From Lophius americanus (taxonomy: Eukaryota > Chordata > Actinopteri > Lophiiformes > Lophiidae): a DNA stretch of 64,000 nucleotides. The translations under genes and the position numbers were made by a program. Where the stretch lies: the NCBI GenBank assembly GCA_037951165.1, contig JBBDHG010000051.1:9087501-9151500 (forward strand). The letters run 5' to 3'. This document shows, in pieces, positions 59,316 through 64,000 of this stretch (position 1 is the stretch's first letter; every line of letters starts with the position of its first letter). The notes beneath the pieces are model-generated. The model had not been told where the DNA came from. It saw only the letters and a list, made by a program, of their open reading frames with translations, and made no database searches.

Positions 59316-59689
59316 TATTTCCATCAATATTTCTCTGTCTACAGCTCTCTTTAGCAATGTCTCCATTAATATCTGTAAATCTAGAAATCTATCTATTTAT
59401 CTCTCTATTTATACATACATGTATATACAGTATTTCTGTTTTCAGGGTGTTGATACACACACACACAAACAGACACAGTATTTGTGTGTATTCACTAAAG
59501 GTTTGACACCACGCACCATATAATTATGTATATGGTAGGTGTAGATGTTGTTTTTTTTCATTTGAATCTTTATTTGCTTTACTTTCTATTCACATTAATT
59601 TTCCATAAATCTCATTTTGGACTGAATGTGGTTTATCATTTCTAATTATCTGGCAGCACATAAGTGAATCAAGGAAAAAAAAAATCATC

Positions 59690-60205
59690 TCTTTTCCATC
59701 AGGTCTCCATAATAGTTGGAGGCTAGTCAGGCAGGATTCCTATGCTTTTTCTAAGGTCCTGGGACACCACAGATCCACAGTGCGACATGTTATCTGCAAA
59801 TGGGGAAGACTTGGAACTACAGTGAACCTTCACGGAAGTGGTCCACCTTCCAACATACCTCCAAGAGCACTGCTTGACTAAATTTTGCAAAAACCCGCCT
59901 TGATGGCCGTCAGAGCTTTAGGAGAATCTTTTATCTGGAATGATGGGTGGAAAGTTGAACTGTTTGAAGTCAGTTCAACTTTCAGTTCAGCTCTGGTGTA
60001 AACCAAACATATCATTCCACTTAAAGAACCCTAGACCGAATGTCAAACATTGAGGTGACGGTAGAATACTTGTGAAAATGGAAGGTAACTTGAATTGTGC
60101 TCAATAGCAGAACATTCTGAGGAAGAATGTCAGCTCATCAGTCTGTAAGTTGAATCTCACAACAAGGCAATGATCCCTAGCAGAAGAGAAAGTCCATCTC
60201 TGAGA
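59690..60205 (+). mobile_element. Tc1/mariner-like transposase pseudogene
   Basis: Broken plus-strand pieces match the order of a Tc1-like transposase: a helix-turn-helix segment with STVRHVICKWGRLGTTVNL and GSGPPSNIPPRALLD, then ALMAVRALGES, then NILRKNVSSSV and a final QQGNDP-like piece. Multiple stops. A hairpin (59950-59983) replaces sequence in the middle. Confidence 0.72.
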
Positions 60206-60207
60206 GG

Positions 60208-60400
60208 GTTAATAATAATAATATTTCCTTTATTTATCACATGTTACACAGTACATACAGTACAACGTTGGGAAATGTATATCTGCATTTAACCCATCCC
60301 TGAGGGAGATGTGGGTGGCTGCTGTGAATCGCCCAGTTAGCTGGGGTTTCAGGTGCTTGCTCAAGAACCCGCGACACGTTGCGTCAGGGGTTATCATAAG
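60208..60400 (-). repeat. SINE copy inserted beside the Tc1 remnant
   Basis: Shares TTTCCTTTATTTATCACA, GTTACACAGTACATACA, ATCTGCATTTAACCCATCC and CTGAGGGAG with 30845-31084. The tRNA head is mostly lost. Confidence 0.7.
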
Positions 60401-60499
60401 TGTATGGTTGCCATTGTTCATTGTTCAGCCATCCAAAAACTGGAACAACTTGGTATTAAGCTATTTCTCACACTGGGGATATAGGTATTAGGTACCGCC

Positions 60500-61716
60500 A
60501 TTGTGGGACCGCTGATGTTAATAGCCCTTTACAGTTCTCAGGTTTATCTGGTCAAACTGAGGGTCCGGACCTGCCTGTTTGTCTTCACAGTGGTGGTGTG
60601 ATACTATGAACACAGAAAACACGCAGTGAAAACTGTGGATCCAGAGCTCTTACGAAGATTGCAAAATTTTCATTGTTATTTAATTTCCACATAAGGTGTT
60701 CACTTTAAGCCAGTTATCCATGTAAATAAAGTAGGCTGGGATTTAGAGCTATCTGATGAGTAAAATTTGTGTTAAGTTTATATATTAGTTGATCTTAAAC
60801 TATACCCCCCAAAGGTCAAACTCAGTTTACTGTAACATTAACTGACTGATGAACTCACCCACAGGAAAAAAAAAGATATTACAAAACAAAAGAGTCCGGT
60901 TTGGCGGAAAGAAACAAGATGGGGCCGTTTTTCCTCAGATTTATTTGCCCGTTAGAATTAACTTTCTTCCGCCTTCAGAAACATTTCCAAAAATTACTTA
61001 TTTTTCAACCATTGTTAGGTCTCCATTGCAATTAATGATCAGGAAATAATCAAATTTGGTTTGTTTTCCTCCCGTGGCGCTGCCTGATGACGTACTATGG
61101 CCAAGGCATAGCCCGGGAGGGGGGAGGGGTGGTTCGTTGGATAATAATGAAAGAAGTACGGGCAAAAATTGAGAAATTTACAAATAAAATTGGGATGTGT
61201 AGAATTTTTTTTGTGTGTGTGTTATAAGTTCAATTCAGCAATTTGGATTCATAAAGGATATGACTGAAAAGACAAACAACAACTGTTTAACCCCACAGAA
61301 TTGATTAAATGGTTCCAGCCGGGACCCATGATGGCGTATCTGGATGTCCAGTTACGCGGGCTTGGGGGTGTTCGTATTTGTGATGGAAGACATCTTCCGT
61401 TAAACGAGATATCCAATACCCAATTTTTTAAAATATATTTTGTCTTAAAATAGATAATAAATCGTCAAAGTTCATCCTCACGCATGACGAGAATAAATAA
61501 TTTTCAAAACCGGAACCATTTACACCCCCGTATAATATGCTAAATGGTTCCAACCTGGACTAATGATGGCATGACTTATTTGAGCGGTAATTTCCTCTGA
61601 GTGTAACGCTCAACCAGCCACAGCTAGACAAACAGACTAAATTCTTAAATTTGGTCAATTTTGTTTTGACTTTGTCACCGTAGCAATACAGAAGACAGTA
61701 TGTCCTCACCGGGGAC
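60500..61716. other. Upstream region of xrcc3
   Basis: No gene was seen. Two imperfect copies of 'aaatggttcca(g/a)cc(g/t)gga..(c/t)atgatggc' lie at about 61307-61340 and 61540-61572, close to the xrcc3 start, and may be promoter-region duplicates. Confidence 0.4.
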
Positions 61717-61949
61717 ATGGACTGGCAGCAGCTGGAGCTCAACCCGCGTATCAGTGCAGCCGTGAGGAAAGGTAGAAGAGCTGTGACTTAAGACTACTTT
61801 AGGAAAAAAAGTATTTTAAAGTTTCACTACGTGTCCTAAAATACAGAAACCTTGTAGAAAAAACTTATTTTGTCAGACTGTCAAGTAATATTTTTGTAGT
61901 TCCATCGGCATACTCGACGTCTAACTTATATATAAATATATATATATAT

Positions 61950-61982
<33 letters not shown>

Positions 61983-63027
61983 ACAGTGATAACTGTTGCT
62001 TTGTTTCAATCCCTAGCTAAACTGAAGTCAGTCAGAGAGGTGTTTTCTGTTTCTGGTCTGGAGCTGCAGAGACTCACCGGTCTGTCCCGCCTAGACATCC
62101 AGCAGCTGCTCACCGCAGCCGCCGCCGTTTGCAGACGACTCCCCCCAATTCCAGGTCAGATCAGTAATGAACAGACATCACAAAGTAATGAAACAGCATG
62201 TCTCTAATCTTTGTGTGTGTTTAGCCCTCCTGCTCCATCGTGGTGAATGTCCCAGATTACAGTCAGGACTCAGGCTCAGTGTGGGATGTCCTGCACTGGA
62301 TGAACTTCTGAAGGGGGGTCTTCTTGTCGGGGCCGTAACAGAACTGTCAGGAGAGAGTGGAGGGGGGAAGACCCAGCTGGCTCTGCAGCTCTGTCTGTCT
62401 GTGCAATACCCAACACAGCATGGAGGACTGAACTCAGGTCAGGGAACACAACAATATGACACAAGGTAGATTCAGATTCTTCACATACAACAGAGTACAC
62501 ACTTAGTACTGTGCCAGAAGGAATCGTGTCTTGAAAGAGTGCTGCGTTCACTGCTCAGGTCATGTCTGGTCTCCCTATAGGAGCTGTGTTTATCAGCACC
62601 GAGGACACGTTTCCCATCAAACGCCTGCATCAGCTGATAAGAGATCAGTCTTGTCTGCGCTCCGACGTCCCCCCATCACTGATCAGCTCACTCCAGTTCA
62701 GTGACCACATTTACATAGAGCACGCTGCTGACTTGGTGAGTCTATTCCGCTGACCCCAGACCAGTGACTCACACTGACTGTTCACACTCTGATAGCTGGT
62801 TTATTTACCTGCAGGACTCCCTGCATGTGTGTCTCTCCCGCCGCGTCCCCCTCCTGTTGGCTCAGGGTCTGGTGCGGCTCCTGGTGGTCGACTCAGTGGC
62901 GGCTCTGTTCAGGTGTGAGTTCCAAGCCGATGAGTGGCTGGAAAGAAACAAACAGATGCTCAACTTCTCCTCCAGACTGCATCACCTGAGCCAGGAGTTC
63001 ACCACACCTGTGCTCTGCATTAACCAG
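61717..63027 (+). CDS. xrcc3: RAD51 paralogue XRCC3, 5' part
   Basis: ATPase of the RAD51 family; with RAD51C it forms the CX3 complex that acts in homologous recombination and fork protection. Exons seen: 61717-61771, 62017-62154, 62225-62437, 62581-62735, 62815-63027, all in phase, 258 codons. The start MDWQQLELNPRISAAVRK fits the family N-terminus. The helix-hairpin-helix-like region is AKLKSVREVFSVSGLELQ. Walker A is GESGGGKT at residues 107-114 (Lys113), Walker B is LLVVDS with Asp213; both positions equal those I recall in human XRCC3. STEDTFP and PVLCINQ are also conserved. Human XRCC3 has about 346 residues, so roughly 90 C-terminal residues are missing. No exon for them was found in 63028-64000, so they probably lie beyond the edge. 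Confidence 0.94.
61925..61983. repeat. (TA)n and (AC)n microsatellite in xrcc3 intron 1
   Basis: ATATATATAT followed by about 14 AC units, ending about 35 bp before the exon 2 acceptor. Confidence 0.9.
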
Positions 63028-64000
63028 GTAACTCAGACACACCTGTCATCTGACGTCCCGTAGAGCTACTGGTTTAGTGGTTTTATTGGGATTCAGACAC
63101 CAGACTTGTGATCCAGTTGCCCTTCAGTGCTGGGATCAGGTTTATCAGTCTCACTGCTGGTCAAGATTGTGAGCAGTCTGTGGCCAAAGAACTGAACCAG
63201 TCTGTCACGTTGGGCTACAGTGGACTGATCCTGGCGATGAGAATACAACTTAATACTGCAGTATTTTATGTGGCGATGTTGTGTACTTACACTGGCGCTA
63301 AGTATCTATATTTTATTACATAAATTGAAAATATGAATGGAACTTACTGGCATCTCTTCCATTGTCAGCTGGAATAGGCTCCAGCTGACAATGGACGAGA
63401 CCCCGATCAGGATAAGCAGTTACAGGAAGTTGATGGATGGATTGAACTTTTTTGTACTAGAATGATAAACATCAGCTGTATTCCCAGTCCACTTTGGCGT
63501 GCTATATAGTTTTTCTCCGTGCTTGGGCCAGCAAAGATGATGGTCATCGGAGAAAGTAAACAGACAAGAGCCACCCTTGCTTTGTAAAACAAATAAGAGG
63601 AATTATTTTGGATTATCTTCGGGTTGCTGGTTTGACCGGGACAGACCAACAGAGGGACTGTGAGGAACTGGCAGAAAAGGCTGAGAAGACAAGATACTGG
63701 TTGTTGCTACGGAGGAGGGATCTGAGGCTCCACACGCCATTATAGGGAGCTACAGAGGATGGTGGCGAGAGGTCTCCAACAACCCTGCATCGGACCCAGA
63801 ATGCAGCGGTGAACAAGGAAAAACACAACCGTTTCAAATAACATCAGAGTTCCTTGCCCAGACTCGGAGACATTCTCTACTGATGACCCAAAATCATAAG
63901 AAAAGTCTCCCTAGTCTCTCAGAACCATCTAGATTCCACCCAGAAGTTTTTGGGTGCGGTTCTGTGAGGTGATGAAAATATTTAACGAGTCCTCCTCAAA
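63028..64000. other. xrcc3 intron with repeat fragments, to window end
   Basis: 63358-63440 is an inverted piece of the 'ggctggagcctatc' fish repeat, carrying a perfect hairpin. 63600-63800 translates on the plus strand to fragments such as VAGLTGTDQQRDCEELAEKA and TRYWLLLRRRDLRLHTP that resemble LINE-associated sequence, but I cannot assign the family. No exon for the XRCC3 C-terminus is visible. Confidence 0.45.

Noticed and set aside
63108..63323. Candidate xrcc3 exon for the missing C-terminus
   Set aside because: Its translation does not match the XRCC3 C-terminal region and it lacks a matching acceptor in phase.

Overview
The window looks like the nuclear genome of a teleost fish, probably a compact percomorph-type genome. 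It has many short GT-AG introns (several of 75-120 nt), vertebrate protein-coding genes, and fish-typical repeats: DIRS and LINE retroelement fossils, Tc1-like and hAT-like DNA elements, tRNA-headed SINEs and microsatellites. Nothing indicates bacterial or viral origin. I rebuilt the exons by hand from splice signals, reading phase and remembered family sequences; no alignment was run.

Layout. (1) 1-1530: remnant of a DIRS-type tyrosine recombinase on the minus strand, inside or beside the upstream part of cdc42bpb. (2) 1531-11625, plus: the C-terminal 807 codons of cdc42bpb (MRCK-beta kinase: C1, PH, CNH, CRIB, tail). (3) 11640-19279: gene-poor, with tandem repeats, a recent 440-bp duplication and old transposons. 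(4) 19280-20347, minus: gpr132, a one-coding-exon lysolipid/proton-sensing-type GPCR. (5) 20400-23900: repeats and a C/T-rich tract. (6) 23926-28803, minus: vipas39 complete in 18 coding exons (491 aa). (7) 28810-31600: Tc1, LINE and SINE remnants, plus the probable vipas39 first exon with a ZNF143-type motif. (8) 31601-36330, plus: ahsa1 complete (338 aa, 9 coding exons). (9) 38857-57031, minus: brf1 complete in 18 coding exons (709 aa). btbd6 (plus, 482 aa, 48612-51286) is nested inside brf1 intron 5. (10) 61717-63027, plus: the first five coding exons of xrcc3 (258 codons); the 3' end lies past the window or was not recognised.

All seven genes have human orthologues that I recall on chromosome 14q24-q32. 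The block is therefore conserved vertebrate synteny, including the vipas39/ahsa1 head-to-head pair and the btbd6-in-brf1 nesting. The genes do not form one pathway: actomyosin kinase, GPCR, endosomal trafficking, Hsp90 co-chaperone, Pol III initiation, BTB/Cul3 adaptor, recombination repair.

The most interesting points are structural. Several introns hold local minisatellites that start exactly at a splice site and copy the splice signal (vipas39 twice; ahsa1 and brf1 similar). Five perfect inverted repeats with 2-8 nt loops look like template-switch mutations, one at a LINE deletion junction. ahsa1 has a 75-nt intron that is open and in frame. cdc42bpb has an exon encoding a second CRIB-like motif. 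A brf1 5' splice site sits at the edge of a SINE. I found no new gene system.
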